A DNA stretch of 64,000 nucleotides from UBA3263 sp964586765 (GTDB lineage Bacteria; Bacteroidota; Bacteroidia; Bacteroidales; Muribaculaceae). The notes under the pieces are model-generated. The model did not search any database. It had not been told where the DNA came from and worked only from the letters and a program-made list of their open reading frames with translations. Each line of letters begins with the position of its first letter. Position 1 is the first letter of the stretch. Shown one piece after another: positions 18,145 through 26,355 of this stretch. The stretch lies in assembly GCA_964586765.1 (NCBI GenBank), contig CAZPHN010000003.1:1-64000 (forward strand), read 5' to 3'. The position numbers and the translations under genes are program-made.

Positions 18145-18943
18145 ATTTGATGATTTTATATGATTTGTTGCCTGTTTCGGTATTTACAAGCAAAAAATAC
18201 AGACCTTTTGGCAATGGAGAAATGTTTATAGTAGAGTTTTTTGTTTCGCCAACCTTTACGCCTGATTTATCGAACAGAGAGAGCAGATTGTGGCTGCCTG
18301 TCACGTGTAAATAGCCAGAATCCAATGTGTAGGAAATATCACCGTAGGATGTTGGTGTCGCTATTGATGTTGAGATATCGTTGTAATTTATATCTTTGAG
18401 CCATTGAGCGATTTTTGATTCACAATTCCCTATTTCTGATGAACGCATCCACAGTGCAGGTTCAAGAAATTCGCCGTCAGGTATCAGGCGTTTCGCATCG
18501 GCAACGACTCCGCTAATTCCTGATGAGTGACTCGATACTATCAGCCCGATTTTCTTTCCTGCCATCTTTTTACCATTGTTGAATAGGAAAGTCTGTAGGG
18601 GAGCAGCCATCTGACTCCACCAAAGCGGCGCACCAATGATTATTACGTCATATTCGTCAAGGTTAACGTCGACAGGGTCAATTTCCGGATATGATGACGC
18701 TCTGTCCGGATTACTGCGTATGGCTGAGATCAATGCGCTTCCAATCGCATAGTTATTCGCGGCATAATCGAGACCTTTCTCCACCGGTTCTATCTCCACG
18801 ATATCACACTCTATCTGATTGCTGAGATTATCTATGACTTTTTCCACATTGTTCGTATAACTGTAATAAACGACCAAAGTCTTGGCATTAAGTGATACGG
18901 CTGCCATGCAAATACTTAAAAATAAAGATAAAAATTTAATCAT
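18140..18943 (-). CDS. Exported flavodoxin with C-terminal sorting-like domain
   Basis: I choose the ATG at 18943 (MIKFLSLFLSICMAAVSLNA, a signal peptide) over the in-frame ATG at 18973, which would overlap the upstream gene. The mature protein is a flavodoxin (about 20-180): LVVYYSYTNNVEKV matches the FMN phosphate loop and YDVIIIGAPLWWSQMAAPLQTFL the core and isoalloxazine-contact region. About 75 extra residues follow, ending GLYFLLVNTETGNKSYKIIKF, which resemble the C-terminal sorting domains of other secreted proteins in this window. Flavodoxins normally work in the cytoplasm, so export is unusual. It is the last gene of a minus-strand run with the aldo/keto reductase (17 bases apart). 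Confidence 0.8.
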   Translation of the reverse strand: MIKFLSLFLSICMAAVSLNAKTLVVYYSYTNNVEKVIDNLSNQIECDIVEIEPVEKGLDYAANNYAIGSALISAIRSNPDRASSYPEIDPVDVNLDEYDVIIIGAPLWWSQMAAPLQTFLFNNGKKMAGKKIGLIVSSHSSGISGVVADAKRLIPDGEFLEPALWMRSSEIGNCESKIAQWLKDINYNDISTSIATPTSYGDISYTLDSGYLHVTGSHNLLSLFDKSGVKVGETKNSTINISPLPKGLYFLLVNTETGNKSYKIIKF

Positions 18944-18959
18944 AATATTGCTTGTTTTT

Positions 18960-19913
18960 TTAATACCAGTCATGCTTTTCGTTTCGGTTCAGTGCCTCTA
19001 TCTGTGCCATTTCCTCGTCGGAGAGATTGAAGTCGAAGATGGATATGTTTTCTTCCATGTGGGCAGGATTGCTTGAACCGGGAATGACCACAACACCACG
19101 CTGCAAGTCCCATCGCAGGATTACCTGTGCAACAGATTTTCCATATTTCTGTGCAATTTCAGTAAGGACACTGTCACTGAGCAGTTCCTTCTGATGACCT
19201 CGACCTCCCAGTGGGTACCATGCCTCGACCACAATTCCGAGCGACTGAATGTGGGTCACAACATCCAAGTCTTGATAATAGGGATGCACTTCGTTTTGAA
19301 CAAGCACCGGTTTGATGTCAACCTGCTTGATGAAGTCGTCAATTTCCTTGATGTAGTAGCATGACACTCCGAGTGAACGGATTTTACCCTCTTTTACAAA
19401 TTTCTCCATAGCCTTGTATGCTTTTACATCATTGGAACCCGGATGGTGCAATAGCATCAAGTCGACATATCCTATGTCAAGTTTATTGATGCAGTCCTCG
19501 ATTGCCTTCTCAGGATTGGAATACTGATTAGGATAAATCTTTGTTGCCACGAAAATCTCCTCACGGGGAACACCGGATTCCCTGACACCGCGTCCGACTT
19601 CTGCTTCGTTTCCATACATGTGAGCAGTATCAATCTTTCGGAACCCCAGTGATATGGCGGATTTCACGGAGTTGACGCACACGTCTCCTGTAAGGCTGTA
19701 AGTGCCGAGCCCGACAATGGGCATATCATATCCGCTGCTGAGTCGGATAGTCGGAGCCTGTCCGTTCTTGCCCTCAGCGAGTGGGAACTGTGCATAATCT
19801 GGTTTCATATCTTCCTGAGTATTCTTTTCTAATTCTTCATTACCGTGAGTGCAAGCACACACTGTAAGGGAGATTGCCAATAGTGCAGTCAGTGATATTA
19901 GCCTCATTTTCAT
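18960..19913 (-). CDS. Aldo/keto reductase, predicted lipoprotein
   Basis: A 317-residue aldo/keto reductase preceded by a lipoprotein signal (SLTVCAC, Cys about residue 21). Residues 55-315 form the TIM barrel: GLGTYSL near the start, KIDTAHMYGNE with catalytic Asp and Tyr, VATKIYPN with catalytic Lys, and LMLLHHPG with catalytic His. All four catalytic residues are present. The C-terminal IPGSSNPAHMEENISIFDF is the NADPH-binding region. Substrates would be small carbonyl compounds. NADPH is not expected outside the cytoplasm, so the export signal is puzzling. Its start overlaps the stop of the hydrolase gene by 4 bases. Confidence 0.88.
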   Translation of the reverse strand: MKMRLISLTALLAISLTVCACTHGNEELEKNTQEDMKPDYAQFPLAEGKNGQAPTIRLSSGYDMPIVGLGTYSLTGDVCVNSVKSAISLGFRKIDTAHMYGNEAEVGRGVRESGVPREEIFVATKIYPNQYSNPEKAIEDCINKLDIGYVDLMLLHHPGSNDVKAYKAMEKFVKEGKIRSLGVSCYYIKEIDDFIKQVDIKPVLVQNEVHPYYQDLDVVTHIQSLGIVVEAWYPLGGRGHQKELLSDSVLTEIAQKYGKSVAQVILRWDLQRGVVVIPGSSNPAHMEENISIFDFNLSDEEMAQIEALNRNEKHDWY

Positions 19914-20974
19914 TTGTTGAAGTTGATGTTGAAGAAGTCAACTATGCGCTTGAATGGGATTATATCCATCTGGTCATAGAGGTCAGTATGACTTGCTCCC
20001 GGAACTGCGACAAACTCTTTATTGTCACCTTTTAGCTTTCCGAAAGCATCCTTGCCGAAGTAGAATGAATGAGCTTTGTCGCCATGCACAATCATCACTG
20101 CATTTTCCAATTCATCGGCATACTCAAAGAACTTGAAGTTAAGGAAGGGAAGGTTTGAGGTCAAGTTCCAGCCTCCGTTGGAGTTAAGCGAGCGTTTGTG
20201 GTATCCTCGGGGTGTCTTATAATAAGCGTAGTAGTCTTTGACAAACTGAGGTGCGTCAGCAGGGAGCGGATCTATAACTCCGCCACCGAGTTTGTAGTTC
20301 CCGTTTCGGTAGTCAGCCGTTCGTTGAGCTGCCAAGGCAGCGCGTTTTGCATTACGCTGTGCCGGAGTGTTTTCGCTGTCGAAATATCCGTTGGCGTTCA
20401 CTCGGGTCATGTCATACATGGTGGAGGCAACCGTAGCCTTGATGCGCGGGTCGTTGATTGCGGCTTCGATTGCTATACCTCCCCAACCGCAAATACCTAA
20501 GATACCAACTTTTTCCGTATCGACATCATCGCGTGAAAGCAGGTAATCAACCGCGGCACTGAAGTCTTCGGTGTTAATATCCGGTGAGGCTACATAGCGC
20601 GGATTTCCGCCGCTCTCGCCGGTGTATGAGGGGTCGAAAGCAATGGTGAGAAAACCTTTTTCAGCCAATTCCTGAGCATACAGACCGGAACTTTGTTCTT
20701 TGACCGCGCCAAAAGGTCCACTTACGGCAATAGCCGGAAGTTTCCCAACGGAGTTCTTAGGCTTGTAAAGGTCGGCGGCAAGTGTGATGCCATAACGGTT
20801 TATAAAGGTGACCTTTGAGTGGTCAACATTTTCACTTTTCGGGAAGGTCTTGTCCCATTCCTGAACGAGGTTAAGGTTTTCAGTCTTCATCATATTTTCT
20901 GAATTTTGATTTTGTGCATTTATTGTAAATCCGGCTACCAGCGCAACCGCTGCTGCTATGAGTGTCTTTTTCAT
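19910..20974 (-). CDS. Exported alpha/beta hydrolase
   Basis: A 354-residue protein with a signal peptide (MKKTLIAAAVALVAGFTINAQ) and an alpha/beta hydrolase fold of the YcjY/dienelactone-hydrolase-like group: ITLAADLYKPK at the first strand, PAIAVSGPFGAVKEQSSGLYAQELAEKG (oxyanion region), FDPSYTGESGG, the nucleophile-elbow region GILGICGWGG, MIVHGDKAHS and PGASHTDLYD with the likely catalytic His. The elbow reads GICGWGG, where many relatives have a Ser at the Trp position; a Cys nucleophile is possible. It lies 3 bases after the acetyltransferase and overlaps the reductase gene by 4 bases. Confidence 0.82.
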   Translation of the reverse strand: MKKTLIAAAVALVAGFTINAQNQNSENMMKTENLNLVQEWDKTFPKSENVDHSKVTFINRYGITLAADLYKPKNSVGKLPAIAVSGPFGAVKEQSSGLYAQELAEKGFLTIAFDPSYTGESGGNPRYVASPDINTEDFSAAVDYLLSRDDVDTEKVGILGICGWGGIAIEAAINDPRIKATVASTMYDMTRVNANGYFDSENTPAQRNAKRAALAAQRTADYRNGNYKLGGGVIDPLPADAPQFVKDYYAYYKTPRGYHKRSLNSNGGWNLTSNLPFLNFKFFEYADELENAVMIVHGDKAHSFYFGKDAFGKLKGDNKEFVAVPGASHTDLYDQMDIIPFKRIVDFFNINFNK

Positions 20975-20977
20975 GCG

Positions 20978-21541
20978 TCAAATATTTTTTATCAGTTTCG
21001 CAGGGATACCTCCAACGATGGTTTCCGGTTCCACATCTTTGGTTACGACTGCACCTGCGGCAATAATTGCTCCGTCGCCGATGGTGACACCCGGAAGGAT
21101 TGTTACGTTGGCACCTATCCACACTTTATTACCAATCTTGACCGGAAGGCAGGTCATATTGCCACGCCGCTGAGGGTCTTTTGAATGGTTTACGGTGCAA
21201 ATCGTGCAGTTGTGACCAATGAGGCAGTCATCGCCGATTGAAATGCCTCCCCAGTCTTGAAATGAACAACCCATATTTATAAAGGTGTGCCGACCGATGG
21301 TGATATTCTGACCGCAATCCGTATAAAATGGAGGAAAGAGACCAAATCCATCATCAATAGGTTTATCAATCAGTTCGGCTATCAACATCCGCAAATCATC
21401 AGCAGGGTGGTAGGAGTTGTTAATTTGCGCCGTCAAGCGCAATGCCCGCTGACTCATGGAGTGCATAATCTGATGAATATCGCTGCCTGCCACGATGAGG
21501 TTGCCTTCGGCTGCATATTTGAGAAATTCTTTATCTGTCAT
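20978..21541 (-). CDS. Hexapeptide-repeat sugar O-acetyltransferase (Maa/LacA type)
   Basis: I use the ATG at 21541 (MTDKEFLKYAAEGN), because a consensus -7 element (21563-21570) lies where the longer reading frame would begin. The N-terminal maltose acetyltransferase-type helices (about 1-60) are followed by a left-handed parallel beta-helix (about 70-185): ITIGRHTFINMGCSFQD, ISIGDDCLIGHNCTICTVNH with the catalytic His, then VKIGNKVWIGANVTILPGVTIGDGAIIAAGAVVTKD. It transfers acetyl from acetyl-CoA to a sugar or similar hydroxyl. It is the first gene of the minus-strand run with the hydrolase, reductase and flavodoxin, divergent from the AraC regulator. Confidence 0.87.
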   Translation of the reverse strand: MTDKEFLKYAAEGNLIVAGSDIHQIMHSMSQRALRLTAQINNSYHPADDLRMLIAELIDKPIDDGFGLFPPFYTDCGQNITIGRHTFINMGCSFQDWGGISIGDDCLIGHNCTICTVNHSKDPQRRGNMTCLPVKIGNKVWIGANVTILPGVTIGDGAIIAAGAVVTKDVEPETIVGGIPAKLIKNI

Positions 21542-21562
21542 AAATTGGAAGTTTTGATAGTG

Positions 21563-21570
21563 CAAAATTA
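21563..21570 (-). promoter_or_regulatory. -7 element for the acetyltransferase operon
   Basis: TAATTTTG on the minus strand, 21 bases before the chosen start codon. No good -33 element is visible, so the promoter may need the neighbouring AraC activator. Confidence 0.45.
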
Positions 21571-21643
21571 ATTCATAACCTCATGGGTTGAGGTACCTAA
21601 GTTACGGACAAAATAACCAAGATTACGGAATATGTTCTATCGC

Positions 21644-21675
21644 TTTGGAATATTGGTTATTAATCATTAATTTTG
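21644..21675 (+). promoter_or_regulatory. Promoter of the AraC-family regulator
   Basis: TTTG at 21644-21647 and TAATTTTG at 21668-21675 are exactly 20 bases apart. The ATG is 21 bases further on. The region is shared with the divergent acetyltransferase promoter. Confidence 0.65.
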
Positions 21676-21696
21676 CAGTATAAAAAGCAGAATTAT

Positions 21697-22593
21697 ATGG
21701 AAATTTACCAAGCTGACAGTATAGAGAAATATAACCGTTATTTTGGGTTTGAGACCAGACATCCTTTGGTCAGCATTGTTCATTTCGATGACTCAGTGCA
21801 TCAACCTACCCATTGTATGCACTTCGGGTTTTATGCCCTTTTTTTGAAAAAGACTACTGGCTGCAAAATCAACTACGGCAAGACCAACTATGATTTTGAT
21901 GATGAGACAGTGGTTAGTTTCGCTCCCGGACAGACAGTAGGAATTCATAGGCTGGATGATGGTCCGGCACCGGAAGCTATCGGTTTGCTGTTTCATCCTG
22001 ATTTCCTCAACAGAACACCATTGGCGCAAAAAATGGGGCAATATTCCTTTTTCTCCTATGCATCGAATGAGGCACTACATCTGTCGGCGGAGGAGAGGAT
22101 TATTCTTCAGGATTATATGGAGAAGATTCGCAGGGAATTACAGCATCCCATAGACCGATTCTCCAAGTCGCTTATCGTCTCTAATATTGAAGTGATGCTC
22201 AACTACTGTATGAGGTTCTACGAGCGTCAGTTCGTTACCCGCGAGGAACTGAATAACGACGTGCTTGCCCGCTTCGAGACTTTGCTTGATGATTATTTGC
22301 AGTCCGGAAAGGGTATGTCAGACGGAATCCCGACCGTAAAGTATTTTGCCGACAGGATTTGTCTTTCTCCAAACTATTTTGGCGATCTTATCAAGTCAGA
22401 GACTGGTAAGACCGCCAAAGAATATGTTCAGCTCAAGATGATAAACCACGCCAAAAGCGCGTTGCTTGACCCAGAAACATCTACAAAACAGGTTGCAGAA
22501 CTGTTGGGATTTCAATATCCGCAGCATTTTATCCGATTTTTCAAAAAACAAACCGGTCAAACTCCACGGGAATACCGACTGGCTATGTCATAA
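21697..22593 (+). CDS. AraC-family transcriptional regulator
   Basis: The ATG at 21697 is preferred because the promoter -7 box occupies the upstream part of the open frame. The N-terminal ~150 residues form a cupin-like sensor domain of the type found in Bacteroidota AraC proteins (FGFYALFLKKTTGCKINYGKTNYDF, FAPGQTVG). The C-terminal ~100 residues hold two helix-turn-helix motifs (VKYFADRICLSPNYFGDLIKSETGKT and TKQVAELLGFQYPQHFIRFFKKQTGQTPREYR). It is divergent from the acetyltransferase-hydrolase-reductase-flavodoxin run and probably controls it. The layout recalls E. coli yqhC with yqhD and dkgA, where the regulator senses reactive aldehydes; the parallel is inference. Confidence 0.9.
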   Translation: MEIYQADSIEKYNRYFGFETRHPLVSIVHFDDSVHQPTHCMHFGFYALFLKKTTGCKINYGKTNYDFDDETVVSFAPGQTVGIHRLDDGPAPEAIGLLFHPDFLNRTPLAQKMGQYSFFSYASNEALHLSAEERIILQDYMEKIRRELQHPIDRFSKSLIVSNIEVMLNYCMRFYERQFVTREELNNDVLARFETLLDDYLQSGKGMSDGIPTVKYFADRICLSPNYFGDLIKSETGKTAKEYVQLKMINHAKSALLDPETSTKQVAELLGFQYPQHFIRFFKKQTGQTPREYRLAMS

Positions 22594-22622
22594 ATAGACT
22601 GCCAATCGGGTAATATATGCTG

Positions 22623-23459
22623 TTATAGCAGGATTTTGTGGAGCCAATCGGCTACAAGGATTGCCGTTTCCTTTGTGGTATTGGTGAACGTATGGTTCTC
22701 GTCGGGAATGAGTTTCAATTCACTATTACGGATTTTCTCGTTATATCTTTCTGCGTATGTATATGGTACGATTTGGTCATGCGTCCCCTGTACGATTAAA
22801 GCCGGACCATTATAATTTGCAGCAGTTTCGTATATGGGAAGCCGGATGGCGGTCTTTATGTAATCTTTTCCTAATAAAAGTGCGCCGGCTTCAGGGGAAT
22901 GCGGTAATTCTATGTAGTCATCATTGAAATTCCATGGGTCAAATTTCGCACCAAATGTAATTCCGCGAAGGGCATCATCGCGTAATACAGCCGCGGCGGC
23001 TAACAGGACTTCCGCCTTAATCTCTTTGTCGCCTAACTCGCCGCTGACCATGCTTACGACAACACCTCCTTGGGAATGACCGACAAGGCTGATGTTCTTT
23101 ACCCACGGTTGTTGTTTTGCCCATGAAATCACATCTTTAAGGTCATCAATCTCGTTGAGTACAGTCATATCCTTGAATTCACCGTCGCTGCGACCATGTC
23201 CGTTAAAATCGAAACGAAGCGTGGCAATACCTTGTGATACAATATTTTCAGACATACTATTCATGAACGGGGAGGAGCAATTTCCGCTAAATCCATGGCA
23301 GATAATGGCAAGTGGAACCTGACCTTTTGCTGCCGGACGATCTATTATTGTAAAGAGTTTACCTACTGCTCCGTCTAATCGGAGAGTGTCGGATGACTGT
23401 GCGTTTGCCGTGAAAAATTGTAAAGCACTCATTATTGCTACAAATAAAATATTCTTCAT
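22623..23459 (-). CDS. Exported alpha/beta hydrolase (serine esterase type)
   Basis: The start at 23459 opens a signal peptide (MKNILFVAIMSALQFFTANAQ); the longer frame to 23519 adds an unlikely 20-residue lead. The mature ~258 residues show a full catalytic set: CHGFSGNCSS near the oxyanion hole, LVGHSQGGVVVS (nucleophile Ser), VQGTHDQIVPY (Asp) and PDENHTFTN (His). It resembles the cinnamoyl esterase or peptidase-like hydrolases of gut Bacteroidetes. The gene ends 30 bases from the convergent AraC gene and lies 78 bases after the HxlR regulator, so it may be in the same transcript. Confidence 0.87.
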   Translation of the reverse strand: MKNILFVAIMSALQFFTANAQSSDTLRLDGAVGKLFTIIDRPAAKGQVPLAIICHGFSGNCSSPFMNSMSENIVSQGIATLRFDFNGHGRSDGEFKDMTVLNEIDDLKDVISWAKQQPWVKNISLVGHSQGGVVVSMVSGELGDKEIKAEVLLAAAAVLRDDALRGITFGAKFDPWNFNDDYIELPHSPEAGALLLGKDYIKTAIRLPIYETAANYNGPALIVQGTHDQIVPYTYAERYNEKIRNSELKLIPDENHTFTNTTKETAILVADWLHKILL

Positions 23460-23536
23460 GTTTATCGATAGTTTGTTTATTAGATAACAATAATGGAGGA
23501 TAGGAGGTTCAGCAGACACGTTAATAAGCAGTATAA

Positions 23537-23878
23537 TTATCCCTTTTTGCTTAAATGTGCTAATGCCCAGTTGATTAAAGGATTCATTGCGTCAAGAAAT
23601 GTCGCTCCATAGTCTGTTAGCTGATATTGGGTGCGAGGGGGAATCTCCGGAATGACAGTTCGTGTCACTAATTCTTCATCTACAAGCATCTTTAACGCTT
23701 GTGATAGCATCTTTGGTGATACATCCGGAATTAAACGACTCAGTTCTCCGAAAAATTTGGGCTGGCGGTCACTCAACGTGTATACTACCAGCATAGGCCA
23801 TTTCGCCGCAATAACAGCAAGGACGCTGCGGATTGGGCATCCGACAACGTCCTCGACAAGTTTTTTCGGTTCTCTCAT
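23537..23878 (-). CDS. HxlR-family winged-helix transcriptional regulator
   Basis: A 113-residue one-domain regulator. The family-typical Cys is at residue 14 (GCPIRSVLAVIAAKW), followed by the winged helix: FFGELSRLIPDVSPKMLSQALKMLVDEELV and a wing R..YQLTDYG. HxlR proteins of this type often sense aldehydes, quinones or oxidants through that Cys. Its ATG overlaps the cupin stop codon (ATGA), so the two are translationally coupled. A perfect inverted repeat ahead of the cupin gene is its likely operator, giving autoregulation. Confidence 0.92.
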   Translation of the reverse strand: MREPKKLVEDVVGCPIRSVLAVIAAKWPMLVVYTLSDRQPKFFGELSRLIPDVSPKMLSQALKMLVDEELVTRTVIPEIPPRTQYQLTDYGATFLDAMNPLINWALAHLSKKG

Positions 23879-24225
23879 GACACCACAGCGTCAGTCATAG
23901 TCCATTGAGTGAGGCTATTTGCCTTTACTTGGATGCAGACTTCGGTCATATCCGTTTCAGCATGAATTTTGCGCTGAGCGGCGGGAGCGACGCGCAGCCA
24001 GTCACCGGCTTCGAGTTCAACTTTTTCGCCGTCAATTTCCATAAATCCTTTGCCGGAAACAATGAAGTAGATTTCCTCATTTTCCTTGTGGCTATGGAAG
24101 AAAGGAATTACTGTACCGGCAGGAAGATTGTTTACCGATACTTCTGCACCCGTCAGCGAGAGGATGTCATGAAGCTCTGTGCGCGGTGCGCCGGCTTCTA
24201 CGTGAGTTTTGCTGTAATTGCTCAT
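23875..24225 (-). CDS. Small cupin-domain protein
   Basis: A 116-residue single-domain cupin: PFFHSHKENEEIYFIVSGKGFMEI is motif 1 with His, His and Glu metal ligands, and GDWLRVAPAAQRKIHAE is the motif 2 region with a late His. No signal peptide is seen. It might bind a metal and act as a small sensor or isomerase-like enzyme; the substrate is unknown. It leads the cupin-HxlR pair. A fragment of a close copy of this gene survives at 27034-27100. Confidence 0.88.
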   Translation of the reverse strand: MSNYSKTHVEAGAPRTELHDILSLTGAEVSVNNLPAGTVIPFFHSHKENEEIYFIVSGKGFMEIDGEKVELEAGDWLRVAPAAQRKIHAETDMTEVCIQVKANSLTQWTMTDAVVS

Positions 24226-24256
24226 ATTCTTGATAATTATTTTAGTTATGATGTTG

Positions 24257-24309
24257 CAAATTTACGACCATAATCTATATTTGTCAAGTAGTTACCAATA
24301 AGTAACTAC
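24257..24309 (-). promoter_or_regulatory. Promoter and HxlR-type operator of the cupin operon
   Basis: On the minus strand TTG (24285-24287) and TAAATTTG (24257-24264) are 20 bases apart. Directly upstream lies a perfect inverted repeat, GTAGTTAC-6-GTAACTAC (24288-24309). Its place against the -33 element and its form fit a dimeric winged-helix operator. Confidence 0.65.
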
Positions 24310-24463
24310 CTTACTTTATTGAATAATGTTTCAAAATCATAGCATTACAGAATGGACATTAACATACCTTAACTCATTCAAATTATTTAGAATTGATAAA
24401 ACCGTAATAAATCCATGAATTATTCAACTTTCTGATTTCGGAAATGTTATATTAAAAAAGATT

Positions 24464-25906
24464 ATGAGCAAACGAACAATTTACAGCCGCTTTCATGATA
24501 TGGTCAATAAGTATCCTGAAAACCCTGCGATAATCGAAGATAATCGCACAATCAGTTATACGGAACTTGACTCAATGGTCAATTCCATTCTTGCCAAGTT
24601 CTACGACAGGAAAGAGAAATTCATCGGCATCGTGATGCACCACGGTGCCGAGCAGATAGCCGCAATGCTCGCAGTATTGAAGAGCGGAGCTGCTTACATC
24701 CCTGCTGAGCCCTTCCTGCCAAAGGATCGTATAGATTATATGATGAAGACCGCAGGAGTGAAACTGGTGATAACCGATGATTTTTGCGAGGACCTTACCC
24801 CGGCATCCGGGACTTTTGAAGACCGTTCGACTCCCGATGGCATAGCGTATATATTATATACGTCAGGAACTACCGGCAAGCCAAAAGGTGTTATTCAGGA
24901 GAACCACTCGGTAGTAAACTACTGTGAGGCGTTCGAGGCTGAGATGCACACGGGCCCGGGCGATGTGATGCTCCAATATTCGGTTTGTTCATTCGATATA
25001 TTCGTGGAAGAGGTGTTCACAACACTCCTTAATGGTGCGACACTCGCTATACCTACTATTGACGTACATAACGGACCTCTGAGCGGGTTGATGGACTTCT
25101 GCGCGCGTCACGGTGTGACAATCATCGACGGTTTCCCTTATCTCATTGCTGACCTGAACAAGAAACCCGACTTGCTCCCGAAATCGGTAAATCTGATTAT
25201 CAGCGGTGGTGACGTTATCCGCGCAAGCTATATCACCAATCTGCGCAACAAAGGCATAAGGATTTACAATACTTACGGTCCCTCAGAAACGTGCGTCTGT
25301 TCCAACTATTTACGTGTGGATAATGCCGAACCTCTCGAGGACGGCACGTTCTCTATCGGCAAGGCTATCAAGGGCGTTGAGGTCAAGATACTTGACAAGA
25401 ACCTCAAGGAAGTTCCCAAAGGTGAAACCGGTGAGATATGTATCTTTGGCGAAGGGGTAAATCAAGGGTATCTCGGAAACCCACCTGAACAGGCAAATTT
25501 CGTAACGCTTCCCGACGGTACGCATTTTTATCGCAGCGGCGACATGGGCTATGTGCTTCCTGATGGCAATATGGCGTTCCTCCATCGTCGTGACGAGCAA
25601 GTTATGATACTTGGCAAACGTGTCGAGCCTGAGGAAGTGGAGAATGTGCTCAACGAGTATCCAGAGGTGGAACGTGGTATCGTCCGCGCTTTCCTTGATG
25701 AAGGCGGTCTGCACTACCTTGTTGCCTATATCATACCGCGCAAGGGGTTCTCGCTTCATGATGTGCGCGAGTATCTGAAATCGAAACTCACCGATTTCAT
25801 GGTACCGGAATTCTTCATTGAAGTCAACGAATTGCCGCTTACCCACCGCGGTAAAATCGACATGAAGTCGCTCCCCAAAGTATTGAAAGAAGGAAACTAT
25901 AAATAA
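24464..25906 (+). CDS. Stand-alone amino-acid adenylation domain protein (AMP-binding)
   Basis: A 480-residue enzyme of the ANL superfamily, with only the adenylation unit and no carrier or condensation domain. The core motifs are in order: YILYTSGTTGKPKG (ATP loop, about 131-144), SFDIFVEEVF (A4, with the Asp that usually holds an alpha-amino group), NTYGPSETC (A5), YRSGDMGYV (A7), HRRDEQVMILGKRVEPEEVE (A8) and LTHRGKIDMKSLP (A10, catalytic Lys). It should activate an amino acid or similar acid as adenylate. It is coupled by overlapping stop and start to a GNAT, then an esterase. DltA-type D-alanine activation is an alternative, but no dltBCD or carrier gene lies nearby. Confidence 0.9.
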   Translation: MSKRTIYSRFHDMVNKYPENPAIIEDNRTISYTELDSMVNSILAKFYDRKEKFIGIVMHHGAEQIAAMLAVLKSGAAYIPAEPFLPKDRIDYMMKTAGVKLVITDDFCEDLTPASGTFEDRSTPDGIAYILYTSGTTGKPKGVIQENHSVVNYCEAFEAEMHTGPGDVMLQYSVCSFDIFVEEVFTTLLNGATLAIPTIDVHNGPLSGLMDFCARHGVTIIDGFPYLIADLNKKPDLLPKSVNLIISGGDVIRASYITNLRNKGIRIYNTYGPSETCVCSNYLRVDNAEPLEDGTFSIGKAIKGVEVKILDKNLKEVPKGETGEICIFGEGVNQGYLGNPPEQANFVTLPDGTHFYRSGDMGYVLPDGNMAFLHRRDEQVMILGKRVEPEEVENVLNEYPEVERGIVRAFLDEGGLHYLVAYIIPRKGFSLHDVREYLKSKLTDFMVPEFFIEVNELPLTHRGKIDMKSLPKVLKEGNYK

Positions 25907-26355
25907 TGGTTCAACTAAAGGAAGTAACGGATATATCCGATCTGATGCGATGGCGCGCAGAGGTCATTGAGCACGTTTTCGGTCAGAAAGCTGACGACAA
26001 TTTGCTCTTGGCAAACCGCCGGTATTATGAGACGCATATTCCAGCCGACACTCATTATGCTATTGTGGCAGAATGTGATGGGGCGGAATGTGGCTGCGGG
26101 GCAGTATGCTTCACCGATGAACTCCCATCGCCCGACAATCCCTCAGGCAAGTGCGCTTATCTAATGAATATTTATGTCCGGGCTCCTTTTCGGAGTCAAG
26201 GGATAGCTCATAAGATTGTTTCGCGCCTGATAGATGAATCCAAGAGTCGAGGATGCGGGAAAATATATCTCGAAACAACCGATGATGGCAAACGGGTATA
26301 TGCTTCTGTCGGATTTGTGAATATGCCCGATATGATGAAATATTATGATAAATAA
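25906..26355 (+). CDS. GNAT-family N-acetyltransferase
   Basis: A 149-residue GNAT. The acetyl-CoA-binding motif A is visible as YLMNIYVRAPFRSQGIAHKIVSRLIDESKSRGCGKIYLET (about 84-123, with the R-S-Q-G-I-A pyrophosphate loop), followed by Y.SVGFVNMPDMMKYYDK at the end. The ATG overlaps the stop of the adenylation gene. Its position suggests it acylates the product of the adenylation enzyme, or a precursor; this is inference. Confidence 0.9.
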   Translation: MVQLKEVTDISDLMRWRAEVIEHVFGQKADDNLLLANRRYYETHIPADTHYAIVAECDGAECGCGAVCFTDELPSPDNPSGKCAYLMNIYVRAPFRSQGIAHKIVSRLIDESKSRGCGKIYLETTDDGKRVYASVGFVNMPDMMKYYDK

